Positions 54,063 to 62,887 of a DNA stretch of 64,000 nucleotides are shown in pieces. Both the position numbers and the translations under genes were made by a program. Below the pieces are notes generated by a model. It saw only the letters and a list, made by a program, of their open reading frames with translations, ran no database searches and was not told the origin of the DNA. The number at the start of each line of letters is the position of its first letter. The first letter of the stretch is position 1. Source of the stretch: Nostoc sp. 'Peltigera membranacea cyanobiont' N6. Its GTDB lineage: Bacteria; Cyanobacteriota; Cyanobacteriia; Cyanobacteriales; Nostocaceae. The stretch spans positions 5,114,001-5,178,000 of the forward strand of contig NZ_CP026681.1 of the NCBI RefSeq assembly GCF_002949735.1. The letters are read 5' to 3'.

Positions 54063-54509
54063 ATGCTAACATTTACCAAACTTAAACCACCTAATGAAGA
54101 TGTAACAGTTACTTTTAGTCTGGCACTGACAGCAGAAGAACGTACCCGTAGCCGTCATCGGTTTGAAACGGAAGATGGGAAAGTTGTGTTTTTACATTTA
54201 CCCAGAGGAACTGTTTTACACGATGGTGATATTCTGCAAGAAGAAACCCATAACAGTTTAATCAGAATTACTGCCAAACCAGAATTAGTAGTAACTGCCT
54301 TTGCCCAAACACCACTTTTATTATTACGCGCAGCATACCATTTAGGAAATCGCCATGTCCCTGTAGAAATTACCCCAACTTATTTACGCTTGTCCTCAGA
54401 TTCGGTTTTACGCGCGATGTTAGAACAACTAGGGTTAGAAATAAAAGAAGAAATTTTACCATTTCAGCCAGAATTAGGAGCTTATGGACAACACCATCAT
54501 GCTCACTGA
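54063..54509 (+). CDS. ureE: Urease accessory protein UreE (nickel metallochaperone)
   Basis: 148 aa from ATG 54063; a GTG at 54039 would add eight unlikely residues. N-terminal peptide-binding domain (about 1-75) with RSRHRFETEDGKVVFLHLPRG, then the metal-binding domain with LGNRHVPVEI, whose His is the conserved nickel ligand. The tail GQHHHAH is a short His-rich nickel-binding stretch. It delivers Ni2+ to the UreF-UreG complex. Overlaps ureF by 26 bp. Confidence 0.93.
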   Translation: MLTFTKLKPPNEDVTVTFSLALTAEERTRSRHRFETEDGKVVFLHLPRGTVLHDGDILQEETHNSLIRITAKPELVVTAFAQTPLLLLRAAYHLGNRHVPVEITPTYLRLSSDSVLRAMLEQLGLEIKEEILPFQPELGAYGQHHHAH

Positions 54510-55176
54510 TAGCCATCTTTTGAGTATTTTGCAGTTGGCTAGTCCCGCTTTGCCTGTGGGAGCATATAGCTATTCTGAGGGTTTGGAAATGTTGGTTGAA
54601 AATGGTACGATCGCTAACCAGACAAATCTCAAAGATTGGTTAAAAGCAGAGTTGCTCTACGGGGCAATTCGCTTAGAGGCGGCGGTGATGGTACGATCGC
54701 AGCAATCTGCAAAAATCAACGATCTAGAGTCGCTATGCCGTTGGAATCTCTGGTTATCCGCAGCTAGGGAAACAGAAGAATTACGCGCCTCTAGTTGGCA
54801 GATGGGGCGATCGCTGATCCAATTACTTGGTAAACTAGAACCGCAGATTATACTTACTGCCAATGCTGTGGGTAATCCTTGCAATTATGCGATCGCTTTT
54901 GGTATTGCCGTTGCCCATTGGCAAATTAGCGTCAAAGCCGCATTACTCGGATATCTGCATAGTTGGGCCAGTAATTTAATTACTGCTGGCGTGAAACTTA
55001 TCCCCCTTGGACAAACAGCAGGACAGCAGTTATTGCTAGATTTACAACCATTATTTAGCGTTGCTGCATTAGAAATTTTAGCGTTGGAGGATGATGAACT
55101 CGCCTGTTGTAGTTGGGGTTTGTCGCTGGCGAGTATGCAGCATGAAACGCAGTATACAAGGTTGTTTAGGAGTTAG
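54484..55176 (+). CDS. ureF: Urease accessory protein UreF
   Basis: 230 aa; ATG 54484 overlaps the ureE end, and an ATG at 54499 is an alternative. All-helical; LQLASPALPVGAYSYSEGLE is the diagnostic start. UreF joins UreD (UreH) and UreG to load nickel into apo-urease. The structural genes ureABC and ureD are not in this window. A 156-bp repeat-filled gap separates it from ureG. Confidence 0.94.
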   Translation: MDNTIMLTDSHLLSILQLASPALPVGAYSYSEGLEMLVENGTIANQTNLKDWLKAELLYGAIRLEAAVMVRSQQSAKINDLESLCRWNLWLSAARETEELRASSWQMGRSLIQLLGKLEPQIILTANAVGNPCNYAIAFGIAVAHWQISVKAALLGYLHSWASNLITAGVKLIPLGQTAGQQLLLDLQPLFSVAALEILALEDDELACCSWGLSLASMQHETQYTRLFRS

Positions 55177-55240
55177 GCATTGGGCATGGGGCATTGGGCA
55201 TGGGGCATTGGGCATTGGGCATTGGGCATGGGGCATTGAG
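55177..55240. repeat. GGCATTG heptameric tandem repeats
   Basis: Starting at the base after the ureF stop, about nine imperfect GGGCATT / GGGGCAT units run in tandem. Cyanobacterial STRR-type repeat. Confidence 0.85.
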
Positions 55241-55270
55241 CAAAAACTAAGGATTCATAACTATGTACTA

Positions 55271-55333
55271 ATGACAAATGACAAATGACAAATGACAAAT
55301 GACAAATGACAAATAACAAATAACAAATAACAA
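55271..55333. repeat. ATGACAA / ATAACAA heptamers abutting ureG start
   Basis: Six ATGACAA units and three ATAACAA units, exactly nine heptamers. The last base is the A of the ureG ATG, so the array occupies the place where a Shine-Dalgarno site would be. The ATGACAA units also give a series of ATG codons upstream. Confidence 0.9.
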
Positions 55334-55929
55334 TGAACGCATTTAGAGTAGGGGTTGCTGGGCCAGTGGGTTCGGGGAAGACGGCTTTAGTGGATGCTTT
55401 GTGTAAGGCATTACGCGAGCAGTATCAGATTGCAGTGGTGACGAATGATATCTATACTCAGGAGGATGCTCAGTTTTTAGTGCGTTCTCAGGCGTTGGCA
55501 AGCGATCGCATTTTGGGTGTAGAAACTGGTGGTTGTCCTCACACTGCCATCCGTGAAGATGCTTCGATGAATTTGGCGGCAATTGAACAGTTAGAAGAAC
55601 GTTTTATCGATTTGAATTTGGTATTTTTGGAAAGTGGTGGCGATAATTTGGCTGCTACCTTTAGTCCAGAATTGGTAGATTTAACAATTTACGTCATCGA
55701 TGTTGCAGCTGGTGATAAAATTCCCCGCAAAGGTGGGCCAGGTATTACCAAGTCTGATTTGTTGGTGATTAATAAAACAGATTTAGCACCTTATGTTGGT
55801 GCAGATTTAAGCGTGATGGAACGAGATGCTAAAAAAATGCGCGGCGAAAAACCTTTTATTTTTACTAATTTAAAAACTCAGTCGGGACTTGCAGATGTAA
55901 TTAACTTTGTTTGTAAAAATATTTTTTGA
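55333..55929 (+). CDS. ureG: Urease accessory GTPase UreG
   Basis: 198 aa. P-loop GPVGSGKTALVDALC near the N-terminus; the nickel-site motif ETGGCPHTAIREDASMN (Cys-Pro-His); ESGGDNLAATFSPEL; and the G4 motif VINKTDLAPYVG. GTP hydrolysis drives nickel transfer to urease. It follows ureE-ureF in the same direction. No Shine-Dalgarno site lies before the ATG, only tandem repeats. Confidence 0.96.
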   Translation: MNAFRVGVAGPVGSGKTALVDALCKALREQYQIAVVTNDIYTQEDAQFLVRSQALASDRILGVETGGCPHTAIREDASMNLAAIEQLEERFIDLNLVFLESGGDNLAATFSPELVDLTIYVIDVAAGDKIPRKGGPGITKSDLLVINKTDLAPYVGADLSVMERDAKKMRGEKPFIFTNLKTQSGLADVINFVCKNIF

Positions 55930-56057
55930 AAATAACTTTGTAACCCACAGAGTGCAGGGCAAAGACATCTAAAGATTGACGAGATGGAATAAGATTATAA
56001 TTCACCAAATTCAATTTTAACTGTTAGAGGAATGATCGTAATTTTATAAGTTGAGCT

Positions 56058-56735
56058 ATGGACAAAAATGAACAAAGAATTCTCCATTCATGGGCAGTGA
56101 ACGCCAAACCGTGGACTCGTGTAATTCATGACCAACTTCTTGAGAGCCGCGCTTTAGTCACAGACAGAGCGATTGTAGAAGCCGTAGTTCAACTTGAACC
56201 GCGAACGTTCTTAGACATCGGGTGTGGTGAAGGGTGGTTATGCCGTGAACTATTCTGTTGCGGGTTTGATGGATGGGGAGTTGATGGCATTGCCGAGCTT
56301 GTTGAATCAGCACGATGCTTTGGTGATGTCCGTTTTGTTGTATCTTCGTACTCAGATATTCCGTCACAGAAATTTGGCAGCATTAACAAGTTTGACTGCT
56401 TCATCTGCAATTTTTCATTGTTGGGAGAACGCGCTATTGGAGAAATAGCTGAAGCAGGTAAGAGTTTGTTAGAGGATAAGGGGAAAATAATCATTCAAAC
56501 ACTCCATCCTCTGATGGCTTGTGGTGACTCTCCATACTCTGATGGGTGGCGGGAAAGTTCCTGGCAAGGAATACAATTGGAGGCGTTTGATCCTGCTCCC
56601 TGGTATTTCAGAACAATCGAATCATGGATTCTTGAGTTTCATCTGAGAAATTACCAATTAGTAAAATTAATAGAACCCTGTCACCCAAAGACTAAAAAAC
56701 CAGTCTCAATTGTATTTATCTTTGAACAAAATTGA
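56058..56735 (+). CDS. Class I SAM-dependent methyltransferase
   Basis: 225 aa. TFLDIGCGEGWLCRELFCCG is the SAM motif I, VDGIAELVESARCFG the motif II region, and FDCFICNFSLLGERA the post-II strand. The N-terminal helices (HSWAVNAKPWTRVIHDQLLE) resemble a small group of uncharacterised bacterial methyltransferases. Substrate unknown. Rightward, 129 bp after ureG but not evidently linked to urease. Confidence 0.83.
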   Translation: MDKNEQRILHSWAVNAKPWTRVIHDQLLESRALVTDRAIVEAVVQLEPRTFLDIGCGEGWLCRELFCCGFDGWGVDGIAELVESARCFGDVRFVVSSYSDIPSQKFGSINKFDCFICNFSLLGERAIGEIAEAGKSLLEDKGKIIIQTLHPLMACGDSPYSDGWRESSWQGIQLEAFDPAPWYFRTIESWILEFHLRNYQLVKLIEPCHPKTKKPVSIVFIFEQN

Positions 56736-56757
56736 TTTTTCATTGGAATATCATGCA

Positions 56758-56889
56758 ATACTGCGTAGGTTTTGAATATTCGTAGGTTGGGTTGAGGCAA
56801 TGCGTTACCCAACAAACCCCGAAAAATGTTGGGTTTCGTTCCTCAACCCAACCTACACATTTTTATTTTTTAGGCAAAACCTACGCAGT
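56758..56889. mobile_element. Nested palindromic element flanked by 16-bp direct repeats
   Basis: Outer inverted arms AATACTGCGTAGGTTTTG and its exact complement (56757-56774, 56875-56892) enclose inner arms GTAGGTTGGGTTGAGG and CCTCAACCCAACCTAC, the latter a widespread bacterial repeat motif. Immediately outside both ends is the same 16-mer ATTGGAATATCATGCA (56742-56757 and 56890-56905). Non-coding. The arrangement looks like insertion of a hairpin element with a long target duplication, or one repeat inserted in another. Confidence 0.65.
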
Positions 56890-57083
56890 ATTGGAATATC
56901 ATGCAGTCAACTGGGATAATATCATCTGCTTTTTGATTGAAGCGATCGCATTCTTTAGTGTCGGATGGGGCGATCGCATTTTCAACAGTACAACGAAGCA
57001 CATTTAATGAGATAGTCAACTAAAATGCCCCACACAGAGATGGGTTTTGCCTCATGTAGACGTGTTTTATAACCTCCCTTTAA

Positions 57084-58949
57084 CTATAAAGCTCGTAGAT
57101 GACGACTTCGTACCCGTTCAGCACTACCAGTAGGAATCGCAGCAATTAATTTTTGCGTGTATTCCTCTTTGGGTTCCAGGTAGATGCTTTCGGCTGTGCC
57201 TTCTTCAACAATTTGACCGCGATTCATGACTAAAATGCGATCGCTCATAAATTTCACTACACTTAAATCGTGAGAAATAAAGATATAAGTAAGCTGAAAA
57301 TCTGACTGTAATTCTTTGAGAAGATTTAATACCTGCGCTTGTACTGAAACATCCAGTGCTGAGACTGATTCATCGCAGATGATAAACTTAGGATTTAACG
57401 CCAAAGAACGGGCTATGCAAATCCGTTGGCGTTGACCGCCAGAAAACTGATGCGGATAGCGGTTAATCGCATCTGCACTCAATCCCACCCGTTCTAAGAG
57501 TTCGGTTACTCGTTGTCGTCGTTGTTGTTTTGTCTTGCCAACGGAGTGAATTAACAACGGTTCCATCACCGCATCCCCAATCTTCATCCGGGGATCGAGA
57601 GAACTAAAAGGATTTTGGAAAACTATTTGCATTTCCCGCCGCAGTTTTTGCAACCGTTCTCCTTTAAGGCTAGTAATATCTTGTTTCTCAAAGATAATCT
57701 GACCACTCATCGGTTCAATTAAGCGCAGCAAGGTTCTGCCAAGGGTGGTTTTACCGCAACCAGATTCTCCTACCAAACCTAGTGTTTCCCCTGGTTTGAC
57801 ATCAAAAGAAACGCCATTAACTGCCATATTGTAGCGTTTTGTCCCACCAAACACCCCGCGCACTGGAAAACCAACTTTCAAATTACGGATTTGCAGCAGA
57901 GGTTCCTTTTCATTGAAGTTTGCCAATCTTGTAGCAATCTCTTCGGTGGTGACATCTATGGGTTGTGCAGGTTCCTTCGCCTGAATTATTACTTGTCCCG
58001 TTGGTGTCTCTTCTGCACTCATGTAGTCAGAAACGGTGAGTAATTTTTGGGGACGGCGGTTAAGTGTAGGGCGACAAGCTATCAAACCTTTAGTATATGG
58101 ATGCTGAGGTGTGCTGAAAATTTGCCGAGAAGTACCAGATTCGACAACTTTGCCTTTATACATCACCGCTACTTCGTCAGCAATTTCGGAAATTAGCCCC
58201 AAGTCGTGGGTGATAAAAATCATTGCCATATCACGGCTTTGCTGCAATTCTCGCAACAAGTCCAAAATAGTCGCTTGCACCGTCACATCCAAAGCTGTGG
58301 TTGGTTCATCGGCAATTAAGATTAATGGGTTGCAAGAAATTGCCATTGCAATCATTACCCGTTGCAACTGTCCCCCAGAAAGTTCATGAGGGTAGCGTTC
58401 CAGCATGGCTTCTTTGTGTTCTTTAACCAACTGTGCCAACTTTGCTGGTTCTGGTTTCGGTGAAGTTTCAATATACTGCTGCTGGATCTCCTCATCGCTA
58501 GGTAGAAGTTTAACCTCTTGTAGACCTGCGATCGCAATTTGTCGTGATTGGGCTGCTGACACATTTTGATGCCGCATAATCGCTTCTGTTAGCTGAAACC
58601 CAATGTTATAAACCGGATTGAGCGAACTCATCGGTTCTTGAAAAATCATGGCGATGTCGCCACCCCGGTGTAACTGCATTTGCTCAGGAGGCAATTTCAC
58701 CAAATCGATGGGGTTGCCATTCTGCTGCGGACGAAACCAGATTTCACCGCCAGTAACTATACCGGGAGTTTGCAACAAACCCATTACAGCTAAGGCTGTC
58801 ACCGATTTACCACTCCCCGATTCTCCTACTATTCCTAGAGTTTCACCTCGATGTAGGCTAAAGGAAATACCATCCAAAGCTCTGTTAATGTTGCCATCAC
58901 CGGGAAATTCAACTTGTAAATTGCGAACCTCTAGGACAGTTTCTCTCAT
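57084..58949 (-). CDS. ABC transporter ATPase, fused DppD-DppF type
   Basis: 621 aa with two complete ATPase domains. The first (about 5-265) has GESGSGKS, LSGGQLQRV and LILIADEPTTALD; the second (about 345-600) has GESGCGKTT, FSGGQRQRI and FIICDESVSALD. The GLIACRPTLNRRP and KLIAAIPTGSAE stretches are the C-terminal oligopeptide-transport extension. It would power a dipeptide/oligopeptide or nickel-type importer, whose permease and binding-protein genes are not adjacent. Nickel import would suit the nearby urease genes, but that is only a guess. Confidence 0.92.
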   Translation of the reverse strand: MRETVLEVRNLQVEFPGDGNINRALDGISFSLHRGETLGIVGESGSGKSVTALAVMGLLQTPGIVTGGEIWFRPQQNGNPIDLVKLPPEQMQLHRGGDIAMIFQEPMSSLNPVYNIGFQLTEAIMRHQNVSAAQSRQIAIAGLQEVKLLPSDEEIQQQYIETSPKPEPAKLAQLVKEHKEAMLERYPHELSGGQLQRVMIAMAISCNPLILIADEPTTALDVTVQATILDLLRELQQSRDMAMIFITHDLGLISEIADEVAVMYKGKVVESGTSRQIFSTPQHPYTKGLIACRPTLNRRPQKLLTVSDYMSAEETPTGQVIIQAKEPAQPIDVTTEEIATRLANFNEKEPLLQIRNLKVGFPVRGVFGGTKRYNMAVNGVSFDVKPGETLGLVGESGCGKTTLGRTLLRLIEPMSGQIIFEKQDITSLKGERLQKLRREMQIVFQNPFSSLDPRMKIGDAVMEPLLIHSVGKTKQQRRQRVTELLERVGLSADAINRYPHQFSGGQRQRICIARSLALNPKFIICDESVSALDVSVQAQVLNLLKELQSDFQLTYIFISHDLSVVKFMSDRILVMNRGQIVEEGTAESIYLEPKEEYTQKLIAAIPTGSAERVRSRHLRAL

Positions 58950-59030
58950 AGGAGTCGGGTAGGAATTCTAACTTAAAATTTATTTGGATTTTAACAATAG
59001 TTTTGATGTATCTGTGAGTAAATTTGGTTT

Positions 59031-59219
59031 TTACCTTTGGATTGGATCGTCCATTGATGGATGCCGACCGATTTCTTTATCAGCTGCACGAATATTAATA
59101 ATCCGTTCCCGATTCAAGGTTAATACAGTGACGGTCGCTCGTCCAATAGGTGTCAAACCAACAATTAGTAGTCCATCCGCAGACCAGATAAAATGCTCAC
59201 TCCAAATGTGCGATCGCAC
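59031..59219 (-). pseudogene. C-terminal remnant of HNH endonuclease
   Basis: A 62-codon leftward frame with SEHFIWSADGLLIVGLTPIG and RATVTVLTLNRERI. This resembles the tail that follows the HNH motif in a cyanobacterial HNH endonuclease family (HFxWSxDGxxIIGLTPxGRATV). The HNH motif and upstream part are absent, so it is a fragment. Identification is from memory. Confidence 0.45.
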
Positions 59220-59385
59220 ATTTAAATTCTAAATAATATCTTATACTAAGCTATTGCTTCTTATATAGATTCAGAAATATTGCTACGAAAAGACACAATT
59301 TACTATGCTTGCTGAGATGGAGAATTGATGAAATAAGAGTAGGTAAGCGATGTCTCACGACAAAACGCAAAGCGCCAACGCGGAC

Positions 59386-59419
59386 AAAAAAATAGCACAT
59401 CCTTTAGGATGGCTATTTG
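59386..59419 (-). terminator. Probable rho-independent terminator of ssb
   Basis: Read leftward, AAATAGCCATCC-TAAA-GGATGTGCTATTT forms an 11-12 bp stem with one bulge, followed by TTTTTTTG. It lies 68 bp past the ssb stop. Confidence 0.7.
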
Positions 59420-59486
59420 TAAAAATTATTAATTTGGCTTTTTGCCAAGTATGTAAGCAAATTGAATACACGCTCAACTACTAACT

Positions 59487-60059
59487 TTAGAAGGGAATAT
59501 CATCTGGATCTGGTTCTTCCTCTTTCACTGTTGGATAAGTAGTTCGCTCATAATTTGTCGGTTGAGGTACGGGTTCGTAACTTGTCGTTTGGGGAGCAAC
59601 ACCAACAGGATTTGCAGCCGGGGTAGGCGCTGGACGTGGTGACTCGTAAGTGTTAACTTCTTTTTGTGGAGGACGAGATGCTGAAGATGCTTGTCGGGGA
59701 GTAGTTTCAGCAAATGATTGATTTACGGTTGCAGAAGGTAATGGATCTGTATTAAAACTACCTCCAACAGGTTGAATCTGTTGCACCGTCAATTCAGCAC
59801 GTTTTTCTTTAAAACCTTCCATCGGAACAGTATTCATACCTAAACGCCCTACCAGGATGACGCGATCGCCTTGGTGGTAGTTTTGCTGAATTTCTGTCGC
59901 TAAATTCCCCCACCCGACAACTTTCAGGGTAGCTGGCGGATCTTCTGGTTTCAAGGAATTGGGAAACTGCACCAGCATTTCCGTAACTCCCAAGTTATCG
60001 GCTGTATAGCGGAGTTGCGGCTCGTTAATAATTTCCGCCATCAAAACGCAGCTGTTCAT
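59487..60059 (-). CDS. ssb: Single-stranded DNA-binding protein
   Basis: 190 aa from ATG 60059, preceded by AGGAG; seven more residues are possible upstream but lack a ribosome site. OB fold in about 1-100 (MNSCVLMAEIINEPQLRYTA, LKVVGWGNLATEI, GDRVILVGRLGMN). A Pro/Thr-rich disordered tail of 85 residues ends in DPDDIPF, the acidic tip that binds repair and replication partners. The OB domain differs from the short cyanobacterial thylakoid-type SSB-like proteins and matches the longer form with a full tip. Confidence 0.9.
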   Translation of the reverse strand: MNSCVLMAEIINEPQLRYTADNLGVTEMLVQFPNSLKPEDPPATLKVVGWGNLATEIQQNYHQGDRVILVGRLGMNTVPMEGFKEKRAELTVQQIQPVGGSFNTDPLPSATVNQSFAETTPRQASSASRPPQKEVNTYESPRPAPTPAANPVGVAPQTTSYEPVPQPTNYERTTYPTVKEEEPDPDDIPF

Positions 60060-60223
60060 TAAAATTACTCCTGACTGCAAAAAGTACTGATTGAAAAAGA
60101 GGGATTTTTCGATGTAGTGCCAATTAATATCTAGATATGTTTAATTGTTCGCATTTTTTAATAATGCCTGAGTTTTTAATCCTTTCTAGCATAAGTATCT
60201 AGGCATAAATAAATTTATTGTTT

Positions 60224-60279
60224 GTAGTAAGGACTTTAGTCCTGATAATCCTTGCTCTGAGCGATAAATCGCTCACTAC
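60224..60279. repeat. Interspersed palindromic repeat, copy 2
   Basis: GTAGTAAGGACTTTAGTCCT ... GAGCGATAAATCGCTCACTAC. The left arm and the CACTAC end are the same as in the repeat at 18843-18888; the right inner arm differs (GAGCGAT/ATCGCTC) but keeps its own palindrome. Located upstream of ssb. Confidence 0.6.
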
Positions 60280-60319
60280 AAACTAGGAGTTTATTTTATA
60301 TTTAATTATGTCTACCTAC

Positions 60320-61060
60320 TTAAAAGCCAAGCGATCGCTCTGGTTGGTACACTGTAGCAAAGGGTTGTTGATAAGAATGGGTCTTAATATAGACCAAAAA
60401 CTCATCGATCAACTCTGTAAAATACTCAAACCCTACATCAATCAACTCAAGTGCTTTTAGACGAATCTCTTCAGACACTTCAATCTCTCTCATTACTTGA
60501 AAAGAAGCGGGAGTATGAAGAGTGTGGGTATTTTCTATATGGTTATGACGCATACCAAAGTAACGAAACTCTGCTTGAGTCATTTTTTGCAGTTGTAGGG
60601 CCGCAGACATGGTTGAACGGAAAAAGACATTGGCTGTAACCTCAGATACCTCAATGGCAACCAATCTGATGATGGGATCTGCCCCACGAGTATACCGATC
60701 AAAGATCGGAAACATGGAACGGGAAATCTTAGTTTCATCGCTCCAAAGGAATCGCACCGCATCACTGAAGCGCATGGGATAGTCAATCCCCATTTTCTCC
60801 ATGTCTTCTAGTAACCATTGCCAGTGGAAATGTTCTTCATGGGTGTGCAGATTTACCATCTCTTGAATGTAATTAGTCGTTGGCTCATCTCTGAGAACTC
60901 GTTTGCACAACTCACTGAACTCCAGTGCGAGTGGAACAATCACGGGTGCAAATGCCAGCCTCTGCCGGGGATCGATCGACTCGTCTTCCATATATTTGAA
61001 GAACGGCAATTGGGCATATTCCCGGTTCTTCTGCTCAATCAACTCAAGAATTGATTTCAT
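60320..61060 (-). CDS. Heme-oxygenase-fold putative diiron protein (CADD/PqqC-like, DUF3865-like)
   Basis: 246 aa from ATG 61060 (MKSILELIEQKNREYAQLPF), chosen over an upstream-extended frame with a poor start. All-helical. Candidate metal ligands: E50 (LALEFSELC), E76 and H79 (HTHEEHFHW), E140 (IEVSEVTANVFF), and the cluster H172, H174, E176, H179 and H182 (RHNHIENTHTLHT). This spacing fits heme-oxygenase-like diiron oxidases. A Nostoc protein of this class has, as I recall, a solved structure but no known function. Single gene after ssb in the same direction. Confidence 0.65.
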   Translation of the reverse strand: MKSILELIEQKNREYAQLPFFKYMEDESIDPRQRLAFAPVIVPLALEFSELCKRVLRDEPTTNYIQEMVNLHTHEEHFHWQWLLEDMEKMGIDYPMRFSDAVRFLWSDETKISRSMFPIFDRYTRGADPIIRLVAIEVSEVTANVFFRSTMSAALQLQKMTQAEFRYFGMRHNHIENTHTLHTPASFQVMREIEVSEEIRLKALELIDVGFEYFTELIDEFLVYIKTHSYQQPFATVYQPERSLGF

Positions 61061-61504
61061 TTCAATGTTCCTAATTATAGACAACAGACAACGGGCTTCT
61101 AACCGACTTGGTTTGATTATCCAGTTAGCCATAGCACTGCTCAGGCTTTTGCCTGAAAGAGTACTTATTGAGAGAATCTGAAAGTTTATTAGCTTAAAAT
61201 TCTGCCACAGCGATCGCTAGCAGAATAAACAACACACCTCATAAATTGTGGCAGAAGATGCTCTGACAACTATTCTCAATGTGCTAAGAGCTGACAGAAA
61301 CTAAAAACAAACTATTTTATGATGATGTAATTAGGTACACATAAAAGTACTTTATTGCATCATCTACATTAAATCGTAACTTTAAATATTAATTCTTATA
61401 AACCGTATAATCACGAGTTAAATGAAATATTTATGCTAAAGCTTACTGTTAAAAAGCTATTAAAAACTCAGTAATTTCATATTTATTTTTAGCTCAGATA
61501 AAAA
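61061..61504. other. Intergenic region
   Basis: 444 bp between leftward genes. AT-rich right half; no coding frame, hairpin or known RNA seen. Promoter for the heme-oxygenase-fold gene should be at its left end. Confidence 0.45.
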
Positions 61505-62704
61505 TCATAACTGCGATCGCAATGCCTCAAATTGCTGCCAACAAAGGTACAATGCACGCGGTACGTGAAAACATCCTTTCCATTTGCCACCTTTAAGGTT
61601 TAACAATACTTCACCACGCCGATTCAGGTAGCCAAACCATTCACCGTACTCTGCATCGGCAAAATGTGACCAAGTGTAATCGTGCATTTTTTGATACCAT
61701 TCCCAACACACCTCACGCCCCGTTAGGCGATAGCCCATCGCTAATGCAACCAAAGACTCTAGGTGAACCCACCACAGTTTTTGATCCCATTCCAATTGTT
61801 GTGGGGGATGACCGTCTGCATCCATAAAGTAATACAATCCACCGTACTCGCTATCCCAAGCAAAATTTAGGATGTTTAACACCACATCAACAGCTTGGTT
61901 AATAGTTTTGGTGTCGTTTTGGCGATGGGCGATATCCATAATAAACCACATAGCTTCGATACCGTGACCTGGATTAATCAGCCGCCCCTCAAAACAATCT
62001 ATGTGAGAACCATCAGGGGCAACATTTTCGGACATTAGTCCCCGTTTTTGGTCGAGAAAATCGGTCATTACTTCGCGGACAGTTTCAGCTAAGACATTCT
62101 CTAGTGTTTCCTTTGGCAGCAGCCATTCCATTTCTAGAGTCAGGTTGGCTAAAATCATCGGTACAGCCAATGATTTCATCGGGCGTGTGTTGGGATAGGT
62201 TTTATTATATTTGCCTTTTGGATTATCTTTGCGGCGTAATACGTTGTTATAAGCCTGCATTGCGACATCCTTTGCCCATTCTTCGCCGCTAGCGAGTGCA
62301 TATTTACTAAATGCCATTGCTGCAAAGCAATCAGAGAAGATATTGTAAGGTTGAACTAATGGTTTCCCTTCACGGGTGACGGCAAAGTACCAGTTACCAT
62401 CACTATCTCTGCCGTGTTTCGCGAGAAAGTTAGCGCCATTACTGGCAATTTTCAACCAGTTTTCGCGTTTTTCTAGCTGGTTATAAAGCATCGAAAAAGT
62501 CCACACCTGGCGGTTTTGCAGCCAGATGAATTTATCTGGATCGTAAATTTTACCTTCGCGATCGAGGCAAGTGAAATAGCCGCCTTGCTCCCAATCGAGA
62601 GAATATTTTTCCCAAAATGGGAGGACATCGTTGAGGAGAGCGTTTTTGTAAAGTTCAGCGTAGGCGTAGCTTGTCGGAGGCATCCCTTGAAAATTAGACT
62701 CCAT
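61505..62704 (-). CDS. N-acylglucosamine 2-epimerase (AGE) family protein
   Basis: 399 aa from ATG 62704, near the 390-aa length of cyanobacterial AGE enzymes. Alpha6/alpha6 barrel; FIWLQNRQVWTFSMLYN, the His of INPGHGIEAMWF and of KLWWVHLESLVALAMGY, and the final GCFHVPRALYLC are active-site regions. It interconverts N-acetylglucosamine and N-acetylmannosamine, needing ATP as activator. Near the N-terminus, MPPTSYAYA is encoded by a dispersed 29-bp repeat (62658-62686), apparently inserted between MESNFQ and ELYKNALL. Single gene divergent from the aspartoacylase gene. Confidence 0.9.
   Translation of the reverse strand: MESNFQGMPPTSYAYAELYKNALLNDVLPFWEKYSLDWEQGGYFTCLDREGKIYDPDKFIWLQNRQVWTFSMLYNQLEKRENWLKIASNGANFLAKHGRDSDGNWYFAVTREGKPLVQPYNIFSDCFAAMAFSKYALASGEEWAKDVAMQAYNNVLRRKDNPKGKYNKTYPNTRPMKSLAVPMILANLTLEMEWLLPKETLENVLAETVREVMTDFLDQKRGLMSENVAPDGSHIDCFEGRLINPGHGIEAMWFIMDIAHRQNDTKTINQAVDVVLNILNFAWDSEYGGLYYFMDADGHPPQQLEWDQKLWWVHLESLVALAMGYRLTGREVCWEWYQKMHDYTWSHFADAEYGEWFGYLNRRGEVLLNLKGGKWKGCFHVPRALYLCWQQFEALRSQL
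62658..62686. repeat. 29-bp dispersed repeat, copy inside epimerase gene
   Basis: GCGTAGGCGTAGCTTGTCGG plus nine bases; about five differences from the intergenic copy at 62764. Translated within the epimerase as MPPTSYAYA. Confidence 0.7.
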
Positions 62705-62763
62705 AAATTTCTTCCCCTTTTCTGCTAAAGCTAACAATTATCACATTTTGGCTCAAATATGGA

Positions 62764-62792
62764 GCGTAGGCGTAGCCCGTCGTAGACATCGC
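62764..62792. repeat. 29-bp dispersed repeat, intergenic copy
   Basis: GCGTAGGCGTAGCCCGTCGT plus nine bases, lying in the divergent gap between the epimerase and aspartoacylase genes. Reference copy for the other two. Confidence 0.75.
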
Positions 62793-62887
62793 GTCAGTCT
62801 TTTACAAGATTTAGTCAGCAGCAGTTATACTTCTATCTTGTATCTTGCACCATTCTCAATAACCGTAGGGGAGCCAGTGAGGTTGTT

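Noticed and set aside
55091..55288. 65-codon frame across the ureF end
   Set aside because: Its second half is the GGGCATT repeat translated as His/Trp/Gly; ureF in the other frame explains the rest.
57084..58949. Nickel transporter working with urease
   Set aside because: Proximity to ureEFG is suggestive, but the fused ATPase is generic for peptides and no permease or binding protein is adjacent.
58984..59232. 82-codon rightward frame
   Set aside because: Antisense to the HNH remnant, which has clear family sequence on the other strand.
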